Shown here: positions 46,016-54,257 of the stretch, one piece after another
How positions within the stretch are numbered: the stretch's first letter is position 1
Layout of the letters: each line of letters opens with the position of its first letter
Assembly (NCBI GenBank): GCA_947451115.1
Contig: CANFXV010000002.1
Span: forward strand, 60,570-124,569
From: Bacteroidota bacterium
GTDB lineage: Bacteria; Bacteroidota; Bacteroidia; Chitinophagales; Chitinophagaceae
DNA length: 64,000 nt
Direction of reading: 5' to 3'
Notes under the pieces: generated by a model
Seen by the model: the letters and a program-made list of their open reading frames with translations, nothing else
Told to the model about the DNA's origin: nothing
Databases searched by the model: none
Translations under genes and position numbers: made by a program

Positions 46016-47140
46016 ATGCAGCTAGAATCCTTATACCAACGCGCCTTGAATTTTGAACACTTAAGCAAGGAAGAAGGTATGTTTTTATTTGAAAACGCAC
46101 CCCTTACTGAATTAAGTTATATCGCCAATGAGTTGAGAAAAAAACAAGTACCCCATGGTAAGGTAACCTGGCAGATTGATCGAAATTTAAATACCACCAA
46201 CGTATGTATTGCGAACTGTAAGTTTTGTAATTTTTACAGAGTGCCAGGCCATCCAGAAGCCTATATTACGGATATGGATACCTACCGCAAAAAAATTAAG
46301 GAAACCATTGAGTGGGGCGGTGATCAATTATTATTACAAGGTGGCCATCATCCTGAATTAGGCTTGGCTTTTTATACCGATATATTTAGTCAGATTAAAA
46401 AAGAATTCCCGACCATTAAATTGCATACACTAGGACCCCCAGAAATTGCACATATTGCAAAGCTGGAGCAAATGAGTCATACAGATGTCTTGAAAGCCTT
46501 GGTGGCTGCGGGTATGAATTCACTACCTGGTGCGGGTGCAGAAATTTTAGTAGACCGTGTAAGAAAATTAGTGTCTAATGGAAAATGTGGCGCAGACGAA
46601 TGGTTGGACGTAATGGCAGCAGCACATCAATTAAATATTACCACCAGCGCTACGATGATGTTTGGCCATGTAGAAACTCTAGAAGAAAGATTTATTCACT
46701 TAGTGCGTATTCGTGAAGTGCAAGATAGAAAACCAAAAGACGCCAAAGGATTTTTAGCCTTTATCCCTTGGACCTTTCAGGATGTAGACACCTTACTTAC
46801 TAAAATTAGAGGCGTACATAATTTGACCACTACAGAAGAGTATATAAGAATGATTGCGATTAGTAGAATTATGTTGCCTAATATTAAAAATATTCAAGCA
46901 AGTTGGTTAACTGTGGGAAAAGCCACCGCACAAGTATGCTTAGAAGCGGGTGCCAACGATTTTGGAAGCATTATGCTAGAAGAAAATGTGGTCAGTGCCG
47001 CTGGCGCACCCCATCGCTTTACTTATAAGACGATACAGGAAGCCATCAAAGAAGCTGGTTTTGAGCCTCAGTTAAGAGACCAACAATACGAATGGAGAAC
47101 CTTACCTGCAGCGATTCAAGAACAAGTAATTAATTATTAG
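46016..47140 (+). CDS. mqnC: Cyclic dehypoxanthinyl futalosine synthase
   Basis: 374 aa radical SAM enzyme of the futalosine menaquinone pathway; it makes the spiro-cyclic product from dehypoxanthine futalosine. The radical SAM triad is CIANCKFCNFY (about residues 63-73), and NSLPGAGAEILVDRVRKLV plus ATMMFGHVETLEERF are MqnC/MqnE signatures. WQIDRNLNTTNVC and FIPWTFQD favour MqnC over MqnE. Other mqn genes are outside the window. It is followed 63 bp later by the ECF sigma gene. Confidence 0.92.
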   Translation: MQLESLYQRALNFEHLSKEEGMFLFENAPLTELSYIANELRKKQVPHGKVTWQIDRNLNTTNVCIANCKFCNFYRVPGHPEAYITDMDTYRKKIKETIEWGGDQLLLQGGHHPELGLAFYTDIFSQIKKEFPTIKLHTLGPPEIAHIAKLEQMSHTDVLKALVAAGMNSLPGAGAEILVDRVRKLVSNGKCGADEWLDVMAAAHQLNITTSATMMFGHVETLEERFIHLVRIREVQDRKPKDAKGFLAFIPWTFQDVDTLLTKIRGVHNLTTTEEYIRMIAISRIMLPNIKNIQASWLTVGKATAQVCLEAGANDFGSIMLEENVVSAAGAPHRFTYKTIQEAIKEAGFEPQLRDQQYEWRTLPAAIQEQVINY

Positions 47141-47148
47141 GGTATTCT

Positions 47149-47176
47149 GTAACTTTTGGATCCTATTTACGTTTTA
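47149..47176 (+). promoter_or_regulatory. Candidate ECF-type promoter before the sigma factor gene
   Basis: GTAAC (47149-47153), a 16-bp spacer and CGTTTTA (47170-47176) resemble the -35 AAC / -10 CGT arrangement of ECF-sigma promoters. It lies 28 bp before the sigma ATG and is placed for autoregulation. The overlap with a loose TAACTTTT box leaves a housekeeping promoter possible. Confidence 0.45.
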
Positions 47177-47203
47177 AGTATAACCAACTGTCAATTCTAA
47201 AGG

Positions 47204-47695
47204 ATGAAGGAGATTGAATTCAATCAATGCGTGGATGAATACGCCAATAGCGTTTACCGATTTATAGTAAAAAATATAGGTCATGTTGAAGATGCGCAGG
47301 ATATTGTTCAAACTGCCTTTGAAAAATTATGGGTGAACCGAAGCAAGGTTGAACCACTCAAGGCCAAATCCTATTTATTTACGGTGGCCTATCACCAAAT
47401 GATAGACCATATTCGAAAAGAAAAAAAAGTAACCATTACCGCTAATTATGAGGAGGCAGGGGCAAAAGCAACTTATCAAAAAGATCCTGAATTAAAACAG
47501 GTTTTACTTGCAGCCATCAACGAATTAAATCCAACACAAAAAAGTTTGGTGCTTTTAAAAGATTACGAAGGGTATTCCTATCAAGAAATCGGGGAGATCA
47601 TGAATTTGTCTGAGAGTCAAGTAAAAGTATACCTACATCGCGCTAGAATATTTTTAAAAGAAAAATTAGCTCACCTTGAAAAAGTAGCTAGTTAA
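47204..47695 (+). CDS. ECF RNA polymerase sigma factor
   Basis: 163 aa sigma-70 family protein with only regions 2 and 4. Region 2 spans about residues 8-75 (VYRFIVKNIGHVEDAQDIVQTAF), region 4 about 100-158 (LNPTQKSLVLLKDYEGYSYQEIGEIMNLSES then QVKVYLHRAR). The next gene starts 1 bp after its stop and encodes a membrane protein that fits an anti-sigma factor, then an outer-membrane protein follows 2 bp later. This three-gene unit should form a stress or envelope-response circuit. Confidence 0.93.
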   Translation: MKEIEFNQCVDEYANSVYRFIVKNIGHVEDAQDIVQTAFEKLWVNRSKVEPLKAKSYLFTVAYHQMIDHIRKEKKVTITANYEEAGAKATYQKDPELKQVLLAAINELNPTQKSLVLLKDYEGYSYQEIGEIMNLSESQVKVYLHRARIFLKEKLAHLEKVAS

Positions 47696-47696
47696 T

Positions 47697-48557
47697 ATGA
47701 ACATCAACGAAACCAATTACGAAAATTATTTTCTCTTGTACATTGACAAGGAATTGAGCGCAGCAGAAAAGGCAGCGGTAGAAAATTTTCTGGTCGCTTA
47801 TCCAACCTATGCTGTCGAGTTAGACCAATTGAAAAAAACCATCCAAGCGCCAGAAGATATCATTTTTGACAACAAGGCCTTATTATACCGCTTACCAGCA
47901 ATGGAAGCAAACCTCTCTCCCGATTTTAAAAACAAACTGTACAAAAAATCTGCAAGGTTGTTTAAAGTTGAATTTAACAATCAAACAAAAGCGGCTTTGC
48001 TAAGTGTGGCAGCCCTCTTTGTATTGTTGATTGGTTATCGATTCATTGAAACGAATTCGGAGGGCGCCTCTAATTCCATTGTTGCAAATACCGTGAAACC
48101 CAATACGCCTAAATTGTCTAGCGACCATGCTTCATTAGAAAAAAAGGATGCCCCTGTTTATACTACTGTCACAAGCGCTCCAAAAAAAATAAGCTATCGC
48201 TTGAATCCTATAGAGGAACTAGCGCCTGCAACAAATCCCATAGCTACTATAAATGTGCAGGAGACGAACAATTTAATGGCCCAATCAATGCCAATTACAA
48301 AAGAAGCAACCAGCATTCAAGCTAGCGATTTAACCTCTAATGAAATTGCACAAGTAGCCAATGAACTAGCCACCAATACCACAAGCAAAGAAGCCAGTAC
48401 CCTTCCAGAAAACACAAGCTATCAAGTAGTAGATACCGATGAGGAAGATAGAAGCATCTACATTGCCAATTTAGAAATTGACGCTGCGGCAATTAGAGGT
48501 ATTACAAGAAGATTCAACGCCCTTTTAAAAAGAAATAAAACAGATAAAGAAAAATAA
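47697..48557 (+). CDS. Putative membrane anti-sigma factor
   Basis: 286 aa, no homologue recognised. Residues 1-95 are cytoplasmic and rich in helices (NYFLLYIDKELSAAEKAAVENFL), resembling the N-terminal domain of Bacteroidota anti-sigma factors but without a His/Cys zinc motif. One TM helix lies at about residues 98-117 (AALLSVAALFVLLIGYRFI). The periplasmic part is Thr/Ser/Asn-rich and disordered, ending in a basic tail. Placement 1 bp after the ECF sigma gene is the main support. Confidence 0.7.
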   Translation: MNINETNYENYFLLYIDKELSAAEKAAVENFLVAYPTYAVELDQLKKTIQAPEDIIFDNKALLYRLPAMEANLSPDFKNKLYKKSARLFKVEFNNQTKAALLSVAALFVLLIGYRFIETNSEGASNSIVANTVKPNTPKLSSDHASLEKKDAPVYTTVTSAPKKISYRLNPIEELAPATNPIATINVQETNNLMAQSMPITKEATSIQASDLTSNEIAQVANELATNTTSKEASTLPENTSYQVVDTDEEDRSIYIANLEIDAAAIRGITRRFNALLKRNKTDKEK

Positions 48558-48559
48558 AT

Positions 48560-49705
48560 ATGAAAAAGACATTCACCCTCTTCTCCTTGTGCTTTATGAG
48601 CCTGTTAAGCCTTCAAGCACTTGCGCAAAACGATAGCTCAAAAACAACTAGTATTCGTATTGCCTCAGCAGCAGATACTATTAAGATTGGTAATATGATT
48701 ATTGTAAAGAACCAGGACAACCATTATAATGATGATAAAAAAATTGACAAAACTCATGGCACTATAGCTTTTGGCAATGTCGTGATTGTAAAAAAGAAGG
48801 GCGATCCACTTAATGATGAGCACTATAACGGAAAAAGAACTAAGCCCTATGGCACCATTATTAATATTACCGATGGTCATTTAACAAAAGATACATTTCT
48901 TTCTGTCAATGACGATACCGTAAGAATTGGGCGCTACAATATCATTAAATCGCAGGAAGGGAATGATAAAAAAAATTGGGAAACGATGATAGAAGATGGC
49001 GATTTTGACAATACGAATATTACCATCGAGCGTAAACCCAAAAAGTTAAAAAATGTTTCCACCAATTGGTTGGAATTTGATTTGGGTTTTGCCAATTGGA
49101 TAGACAAAACCCCACAGATGGCTTTCGTTGCCATGCCTTATACGCAAATGTTAGTAAACCCATATGTAACCAATACCAACTTAAAATTAAACAACCCCAA
49201 ATCAAGCAATGTGAATATTTGGATTGTTCAACAAAAAACAAGCCTTTACAAGCATTATTTGAATTTAAAGTATGGCGTAGGTATCGAAATGTACAATTTT
49301 AGATTTGAGCAACCCATTAGTTTTGGCAATACCCCAGGCAACTATGTATTTTTTGACAATGTACATTTTTCAAAAAATAAATTATTTGTAGAGTACTTGA
49401 CTGTGCCTATTCAATTGAACTTCCAGTCTGAACCAGGCAATGATAAAAGTTTTTTTGCTAGCCTTGGAATGAGCGCCAGTTATTTATTACAATCACATAC
49501 CAAACAAATTAGCGAAGAAAGAGGGAAAAAGAAAGTAGGTGGTAACTTTAATTTAAATAACAGTAAAGTTGCCGCTATTGGCGAATTGGGTATTGGCGGT
49601 ATCAGATTGTATGGCACTTATAGCTTGACCAATTTATTTGATAAGAATTTGACTTATTTTGATATGGCGCCTTTCGTCATTGGATTAAGACTTAGTAAGT
49701 TTTAA
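48560..49705 (+). CDS. Outer-membrane beta-barrel protein with N-terminal short repeats
   Basis: 381 aa, signal peptide 1-22 (ending ALAQ). Residues 39-131 contain about four related segments: DTIKIGNMIIVKN (39-51), GTIAFGNVVIVKK (67-79), GTIINITDGHLTK (98-110) and DTVRIGRYNIIKS (119-131), each a short strand pair. From about residue 165 to the end the pattern is of amphipathic strands of a PorT-like beta barrel, ending in Phe (IGLRLSKF). It is co-transcribed with the sigma and anti-sigma genes and could be the main regulon member. A terminator follows. Confidence 0.7.
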   Translation: MKKTFTLFSLCFMSLLSLQALAQNDSSKTTSIRIASAADTIKIGNMIIVKNQDNHYNDDKKIDKTHGTIAFGNVVIVKKKGDPLNDEHYNGKRTKPYGTIINITDGHLTKDTFLSVNDDTVRIGRYNIIKSQEGNDKKNWETMIEDGDFDNTNITIERKPKKLKNVSTNWLEFDLGFANWIDKTPQMAFVAMPYTQMLVNPYVTNTNLKLNNPKSSNVNIWIVQQKTSLYKHYLNLKYGVGIEMYNFRFEQPISFGNTPGNYVFFDNVHFSKNKLFVEYLTVPIQLNFQSEPGNDKSFFASLGMSASYLLQSHTKQISEERGKKKVGGNFNLNNSKVAAIGELGIGGIRLYGTYSLTNLFDKNLTYFDMAPFVIGLRLSKF

Positions 49706-49726
49706 TGCTATACAATGTACAGCAAC

Positions 49727-49757
49727 AAAAAGCCCCTCCAATCGGAAGGGCTTTTTT
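49727..49757. terminator. Bidirectional terminator between the ECF unit and serS
   Basis: AGCCCCTCC (49731-49739) and GGAAGGGCT (49744-49752) form a 9-bp stem with one mismatch and a 4-nt loop. It is preceded by A residues and followed by T residues, so it can end transcripts from both sides; it serves the convergent gene ends at 49705 and 49771. Confidence 0.85.
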
Positions 49758-49770
49758 AATTTATAAAGGC

Positions 49771-51042
49771 TTAAATTAAATTTTCAGCACCAAAATAAGC
49801 CTGTAATACCTTCGGTAGGGCAATGCCAGCTTCGGTTTGGTAGTTTTCTACAATGGCTGCAAAAATTCTAGGCAGCGCCAATGAACTTCCATTTAAGGAA
49901 TGTGCAAAGTTTATTTTTCCAGCCGCGTCTTTAAAACGACATTTCATTCTATAAGTTTGATAAGCTTGGAAATTGGAAACACTACTTACCTCTAACCATC
50001 TTTCTTGCGCTGCACTGTACACTTCAAAATCATAGGTAATCGCAGAAGCAAATCCCATATCTCCCCCACATAATCTTAGTATTCGATATTGTAAACCCAG
50101 GCTTACTAATAATTTTTCAACATGGGCGACCATTTCATTTAACACCTCGTCGCTTTTATCGGGATGTACAATTTGTATAATTTCTACTTTCTCAAATTGA
50201 TGCACTCTATTTAATCCACGCACGTCTTTTCCAAAACTTCCTGCCTCTCTTCTAAAACAAGGTGAGTAAGCGGTCATTTGTAGTGGCAGGTCTGCCTCTT
50301 TTAAAACCACCTCTCTATAAATATTGGTCACCGGTACTTCTGCGGTAGGAATTAAATAAAAATTATCTGCAGTGGCATGGTACATCTGACCTTCTTTATC
50401 AGGCAATTGTCCTGTGGCAAAAGCAGAAGCTTCATTCACCATAAAGGGCGGAAGATATTCTGTATAGCCTGCAGCAATATTAAAATCTAAAAAATATTGT
50501 ACCAAGGCTCTTTGAAATTTAGCCCCCTTGCCAATATATAAAGGGAAACCACTACCCGTTATTTTAGAACCGGTTTCAAAATCGACTAAATTGTATTTGC
50601 TAATTAAATCCCAATGTGCTTGCGCACCTGCATGTAGCTTGGGTGTTTCCCCTCCCTGCTTCACTAGTTCATTCTCTTCAGGGGTTTTCCCTTTGGGCAC
50701 CAAGTCATGTGGTAAGTTGGGAAACTGAACCAGGGTGTTTTGTAAATCTATTTCAACTTGGGCCATCTTTTCTTTCAAAGGCTCCAATTGTTTTTTCCAT
50801 TCACCCACTGCAGCTTTAGTAGCTTCTGCTTGCTCCTTATCCCCCTTTGCCATCAATGCCCCAATTTCCTTGGAAGCAGCGTTCACCTTAGCTTGTGTTT
50901 CGTCAAAAGCTGCTTGTAATTGCTTTCTTTCATCGTCTAAATCAATAACAGTGTCTACCAAATCGGGTTGGGCAAAATGCTTAACGGCCAACTTCTGCTT
51001 AGCCAGCTCCCTATTTTGACGCAAAAAACTCACTTGTAACAT
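49771..51042 (-). CDS. serS: Seryl-tRNA synthetase
   Basis: 423 aa from the ATG at 51042 (MLQVSFLRQNRELAKQ). An N-terminal tRNA-binding coiled coil (about 25-110) precedes the class II catalytic core with motif 2 FRREAGSFGKDVRGLNRVHQF and motif 3 SLNGSSLALPRIFAAIVENYQ. It charges tRNA-Ser and tRNA-Sec. The earlier TTG start at 51060 would lie inside the -7 box, so the later ATG is preferred. Confidence 0.97.
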   Translation of the reverse strand: MLQVSFLRQNRELAKQKLAVKHFAQPDLVDTVIDLDDERKQLQAAFDETQAKVNAASKEIGALMAKGDKEQAEATKAAVGEWKKQLEPLKEKMAQVEIDLQNTLVQFPNLPHDLVPKGKTPEENELVKQGGETPKLHAGAQAHWDLISKYNLVDFETGSKITGSGFPLYIGKGAKFQRALVQYFLDFNIAAGYTEYLPPFMVNEASAFATGQLPDKEGQMYHATADNFYLIPTAEVPVTNIYREVVLKEADLPLQMTAYSPCFRREAGSFGKDVRGLNRVHQFEKVEIIQIVHPDKSDEVLNEMVAHVEKLLVSLGLQYRILRLCGGDMGFASAITYDFEVYSAAQERWLEVSSVSNFQAYQTYRMKCRFKDAAGKINFAHSLNGSSLALPRIFAAIVENYQTEAGIALPKVLQAYFGAENLI

Positions 51043-51057
51043 CGGATCAAATTTTAG

Positions 51058-51065
51058 CAAAGATA
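51058..51065 (-). promoter_or_regulatory. -7 box of serS
   Basis: Minus-strand TATCTTTG matches TAnnTTTG exactly, 15 bp before the serS ATG. Confidence 0.45.
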
Positions 51066-51097
51066 ATCAAAGCATACTACTACGCCTAGATATCCCC

Positions 51098-51105
51098 TAC
51101 CTTTG
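51098..51105 (+). promoter_or_regulatory. -7 box of the conserved small gene
   Basis: TACCTTTG matches TAnnTTTG exactly. It overlaps an in-frame TTG at 51103, which therefore cannot be the translation start, and supports the ATG at 51130. Confidence 0.5.
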
Positions 51106-51129
51106 CTTGGTAAATTGAAAAAGGCAGTT

Positions 51130-51477
51130 ATGGCATCAATAAAAGATGATTTTCAGAGCAGGTGGTGGGATTTGGAGAAAAAGCTGATGGACCGATTCGG
51201 TAAAAAGCCAGACACCGAATCTATCTTATTCCTGATCGGCCTGCAGGAAACCGGATTTTTAGTAGAAAAAATTAGCAAAGAGCAGAAGCAGGACCTGATG
51301 CATGTAGCCATTTGTTCCATATTAGCTGCCAGTGGCTATTACTTATTGGAAGGACAGGATGAAGAAGGCTGGCCTCACTTTAAGCAATTGAAAGGGCTCC
51401 CTACCATGGACTTGATGGAACAAGAAGGCTTTTTAAAAGACCATATATTACTCTATTTTGAAAACAATCGCTTCTAG
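51130..51477 (+). CDS. Conserved small cytoplasmic protein, function unknown
   Basis: 115 aa from the ATG at 51130 (MASIKDDFQSRWWDLEKKL). It is helical and soluble, with WW near the start and the block LFLIGLQETGFLVEKISKEQKQDLMHVAICSIL in three parts, and it ends in LLYFENNRF. I cannot assign a domain, but the pattern looks like a Bacteroidota-wide family. It is divergent from serS and 54 bp before gcvH, so it may or may not share a transcript with it. Confidence 0.75.
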   Translation: MASIKDDFQSRWWDLEKKLMDRFGKKPDTESILFLIGLQETGFLVEKISKEQKQDLMHVAICSILAASGYYLLEGQDEEGWPHFKQLKGLPTMDLMEQEGFLKDHILLYFENNRF

Positions 51478-51481
51478 CTCA

Positions 51482-51512
51482 TTGGTTTTTTAGTGTTTTT
51501 TATGAATCTTTG
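51482..51512 (+). promoter_or_regulatory. Promoter of gcvH
   Basis: TTG (51482-51484), a 20-bp spacer and AATCTTTG (51505-51512) match the Bacteroidota promoter with one mismatch in the first base of the -7 box. Confidence 0.45.
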
Positions 51513-51531
51513 CAGCAATAAAAAATAAACT

Positions 51532-51909
51532 ATGCAATTCCCAGCAGACTTACGTTACACCAAGGACCACGAATGGATTAAATTAGAAGGAAATACAGCC
51601 ACCATTGGTATTACCGATTTCGCACAAGGCGAGCTTGGGGACATTGTCTATATAGATATTAATACAGTAGGAAAAATGCTTTCTGCAGAAGCCGTATTCG
51701 GAACAGTAGAAGCAGTGAAAACAGTAAGTGATTTATTTTTACCAGTAGCAGGCACCATTGTAGAAGTAAACCCTGCCTTAACTGCTCAGCCAGAATTAGT
51801 CAATACTGATCCTTATGGTGCTGGTTGGATGGTTAAAGTAACAGTGGTGAATGCAGCAGACGTAGCGGCACTTTTAACAAGTGAAGCTTATGCTAAGTTG
51901 GTACACTAA
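51532..51909 (+). CDS. gcvH: Glycine cleavage system H protein
   Basis: 125 aa lipoyl carrier, usual size. [22 protein letters not shown] is the conserved N-terminus, and the lipoyl Lys is in [13 protein letters not shown] (about residue 63). It shuttles the aminomethyl group between P, T and L proteins. VanZ follows 12 bp later. gcvT is 11 kb away. Confidence 0.97.
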   Translation: MQFPADLRYTKDHEWIKLEGNTATIGITDFAQGELGDIVYIDINTVGKMLSAEAVFGTVEAVKTVSDLFLPVAGTIVEVNPALTAQPELVNTDPYGAGWMVKVTVVNAADVAALLTSEAYAKLVH

Positions 51910-51921
51910 CCCAACCCTGTC

Positions 51922-52302
51922 ATGAAAAGTTTAATCTGGTTAATTGGAGAAGTAATACTTGTATTTCTTTTATTGAGTTTGCCTGGCAGTAACTTTTCAC
52001 ATGCACCCAACTGGATGAATGCTATTCATTTTGACAAATTAGTGCACATGGGATTGTTTGGCTCTTTGGCTTTATCTTTTTTTGTTCATTTTGAGCTTTC
52101 TAATAGTGGTTTTTTAAAATCCATAAGAGCAAAAGCATTGACTTTAATCCTTTGTATCTTGTATGGTATTGGGATGGAATATTATCAAAAATATTATGTG
52201 CCCAGTAGGGCTTTTGAAGTGGCAGATATGTTGGCAGATGCAGTAGGTGCGCTATTGGCAGTGCCCTTTTTTTTGATTCTAAGAAAAAAATATTTTAAGT
52301 AG
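51922..52302 (+). CDS. VanZ family membrane protein
   Basis: 126 aa with four hydrophobic segments. HFDKLVHMGLFGSLALSFF and the later SRAFEVADMLADAVGALLAVPFF carry the conserved polar residues of the VanZ fold. In vancomycin-resistance clusters VanZ gives low-level teicoplanin resistance, but most VanZ-like proteins have no known role. It lies 12 bp after gcvH and 13 bp before the MarR gene. Confidence 0.85.
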   Translation: MKSLIWLIGEVILVFLLLSLPGSNFSHAPNWMNAIHFDKLVHMGLFGSLALSFFVHFELSNSGFLKSIRAKALTLILCILYGIGMEYYQKYYVPSRAFEVADMLADAVGALLAVPFFLILRKKYFK

Positions 52303-52315
52303 TTTTAGTCAACCA

Positions 52316-52777
52316 ATGGGAATAGAAAAAGACATACAACAAGCTGCATTTAGAAATGAGTTCCAGAAAATGGGGATCAATCTTATTTTTACTGCCAATT
52401 GGTTGAATGAAAAGATAGGACATCTCCTTAGTGCAGAAAAAATTACACAACAACAGTACAATATTTTAAGAATTTTACGTGGTAGCGAATGCCCCCTGAG
52501 TACCTTAAAAATTAGAGAACGCATGTTAGATAAGATGAGCGATACAAGTAGAATTGTTGATAGATTGATCGCCAAAGAATTAGTAGAAAAAACTGCCTGC
52601 ATTAAAGACAAAAGATTGGTGGACATCACCCTATCCAAAAAAGGAATACAATTGGTGGAAAAATTAGACCATTTAAATGATCAAATAGATGGCATTCTAA
52701 ATGGCATCACCGAAAAAGAAGCTGCGAGTCTTAACCAAATTTTAGATAAGTTAAGAGAGGCCAGCACCGATAAATAA
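52316..52777 (+). CDS. MarR family transcriptional regulator
   Basis: 153 aa winged helix protein. EKITQQQYNILRILRGSE (about 41-58), then the recognition helix region ERMLDKMSDTSRIVDRLIAK and the wing KDKRLVDITLSKKG are typical of MarR. The ligand and targets are unknown. The gene starts 13 bp after VanZ and ends 10 bp before the GH10-like gene, so it may control this local unit. Confidence 0.92.
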   Translation: MGIEKDIQQAAFRNEFQKMGINLIFTANWLNEKIGHLLSAEKITQQQYNILRILRGSECPLSTLKIRERMLDKMSDTSRIVDRLIAKELVEKTACIKDKRLVDITLSKKGIQLVEKLDHLNDQIDGILNGITEKEAASLNQILDKLREASTDK

Positions 52778-52787
52778 TTTAAATTTT

Positions 52788-54257
52788 ATGTTGCGATTTA
52801 CGCTTGGCTTACTGCTGCTATTTATTGTTCATACTACTGATGCTCAATTAAACTTAGCCGATAAAAATATTTTTGAATTCAGGGGCGTATGGGTCGCTAC
52901 GGTTGAAAACATAGATTGGCCAAGCAAAAGAGGCCTAAGCAATGAAGACCAAAAAAGAGAATTCATTGCCTTATTGGACCTGCATCAAAAAAATGGAATG
53001 AATGCCATCATTATGCAAGTTCGTCCATCTGGGGATGCTATTTATCCCTCTACTTTAGAACCGTGGAGCGAGTATTTAATGGGTAAGCAAGGCCTACCTC
53101 CTAGCCCATTTTATGACCCTTTAGAATTTATGGTACAAGAAACCCACAAAAGAGGGATGGAATTTCATGCCTGGATCAATCCTTACAGAGCGGTATTCAA
53201 TATAAAAAAATCAAGCATTGCGCCCAGCCATATTACGCGCTTGCATCCAGAATGGTTTTTAACATACGGAGATAAAAAATATTTTAATCCAGGCCTACCA
53301 CAAGTATGGCAACACACCAATCGCATTGTAAGAGATTTGGTTACTCGGTATGACATTGATGCCATTCATATGGATGATTATTTTTACCCTTATAGAATTG
53401 CGGGTAAAGAATTTCCTGATGAAAAAACTTATCAGCAAAATAAAAGAGGTTTGTCCAAAGAAGATTGGAGAAGAAGCAATTGTGATACCATTGTCAAACA
53501 ATTGTATGCGACCATTCACCAAATCAAACCAGCGGTTCAGTTTGGGATAAGCCCATTTGGTATATGGCGCAATAAGTCTAAAGATCCTAGAGGTAGCGAA
53601 ACCAAGGGCGGGCAAACCAATTACGATGACTTATATGCCGATATTTTATTATGGTTAGAAAAAGGATGGGTAGATTATATTGCTCCGCAAATTTATTGGG
53701 AACACGGGCATCCATTAGCCAATTACGATACCATTATTGATTGGTGGAACAAGCACAGCTTTGGAAAAAATTTATACATTGGCCATGGTATGTACAAAGC
53801 AGGGACCAATGCGCCATGGAGAAATAAAGAGGAAATGCCTTATCAAATTAAAAGAGAAAGAGCAATAGAAAATACCAGGGGCAGCATCTATTTTAGTAGT
53901 AGTAGTTTTAAAAATAATCCCAACAACTGGAATGATAGCTTGCAACAAAACTATTATCAAAAACCTGCTTTATTACCAACCATCCCTTGGTTGGTGCAAT
54001 ATGAAGTTGCCAGCCCTTCTGTAATAAAGCAAAATGAAAACACTTACCAGATCAATCAAAGTCAAGGAAAGAAAGTAAAGCAAATAGCTATTTTACAGGG
54101 CAGTGAAAAACATTTCACGGTGGCGGCCATTGTATCGGGCGAAACCAAATTTATTAACTTGAACGCACTTGGCTTAGATAAAAAAAATCCTAACCCTTAT
54201 TGGATTGTTGCCATTGGTAATCAAAATCAATTGAGTAAGCTAGTACCGCTTCACTAA
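52788..54257 (+). CDS. Secreted GH10-like (GHL10/DUF187) hydrolase
   Basis: 489 aa. A signal peptide (1-19, ending TTDAQ) is followed by FEFRGVWVATVENIDWPSK, the usual start of the DUF187/GHL10 domain, and a TIM-barrel with HAWINPYRAVFN, DAIHMDDYFYP and YIAPQIYWEHG. The conserved acidic residues at strand ends suggest hydrolase activity on peptidoglycan or polysaccharide glycans, but the substrate is untested. A C-terminal beta-rich domain covers about residues 390-489. Its stop overlaps the kup stop by 4 bp on the opposite strand. Confidence 0.88.
   Translation: MLRFTLGLLLLFIVHTTDAQLNLADKNIFEFRGVWVATVENIDWPSKRGLSNEDQKREFIALLDLHQKNGMNAIIMQVRPSGDAIYPSTLEPWSEYLMGKQGLPPSPFYDPLEFMVQETHKRGMEFHAWINPYRAVFNIKKSSIAPSHITRLHPEWFLTYGDKKYFNPGLPQVWQHTNRIVRDLVTRYDIDAIHMDDYFYPYRIAGKEFPDEKTYQQNKRGLSKEDWRRSNCDTIVKQLYATIHQIKPAVQFGISPFGIWRNKSKDPRGSETKGGQTNYDDLYADILLWLEKGWVDYIAPQIYWEHGHPLANYDTIIDWWNKHSFGKNLYIGHGMYKAGTNAPWRNKEEMPYQIKRERAIENTRGSIYFSSSSFKNNPNNWNDSLQQNYYQKPALLPTIPWLVQYEVASPSVIKQNENTYQINQSQGKKVKQIAILQGSEKHFTVAAIVSGETKFINLNALGLDKKNPNPYWIVAIGNQNQLSKLVPLH

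Noticed and set aside
54254..54257. 4-bp tail-to-tail overlap of the GH10-like gene and kup.
   Set aside because: Both stops are clear and convergent overlaps of this size are common in dense genomes.
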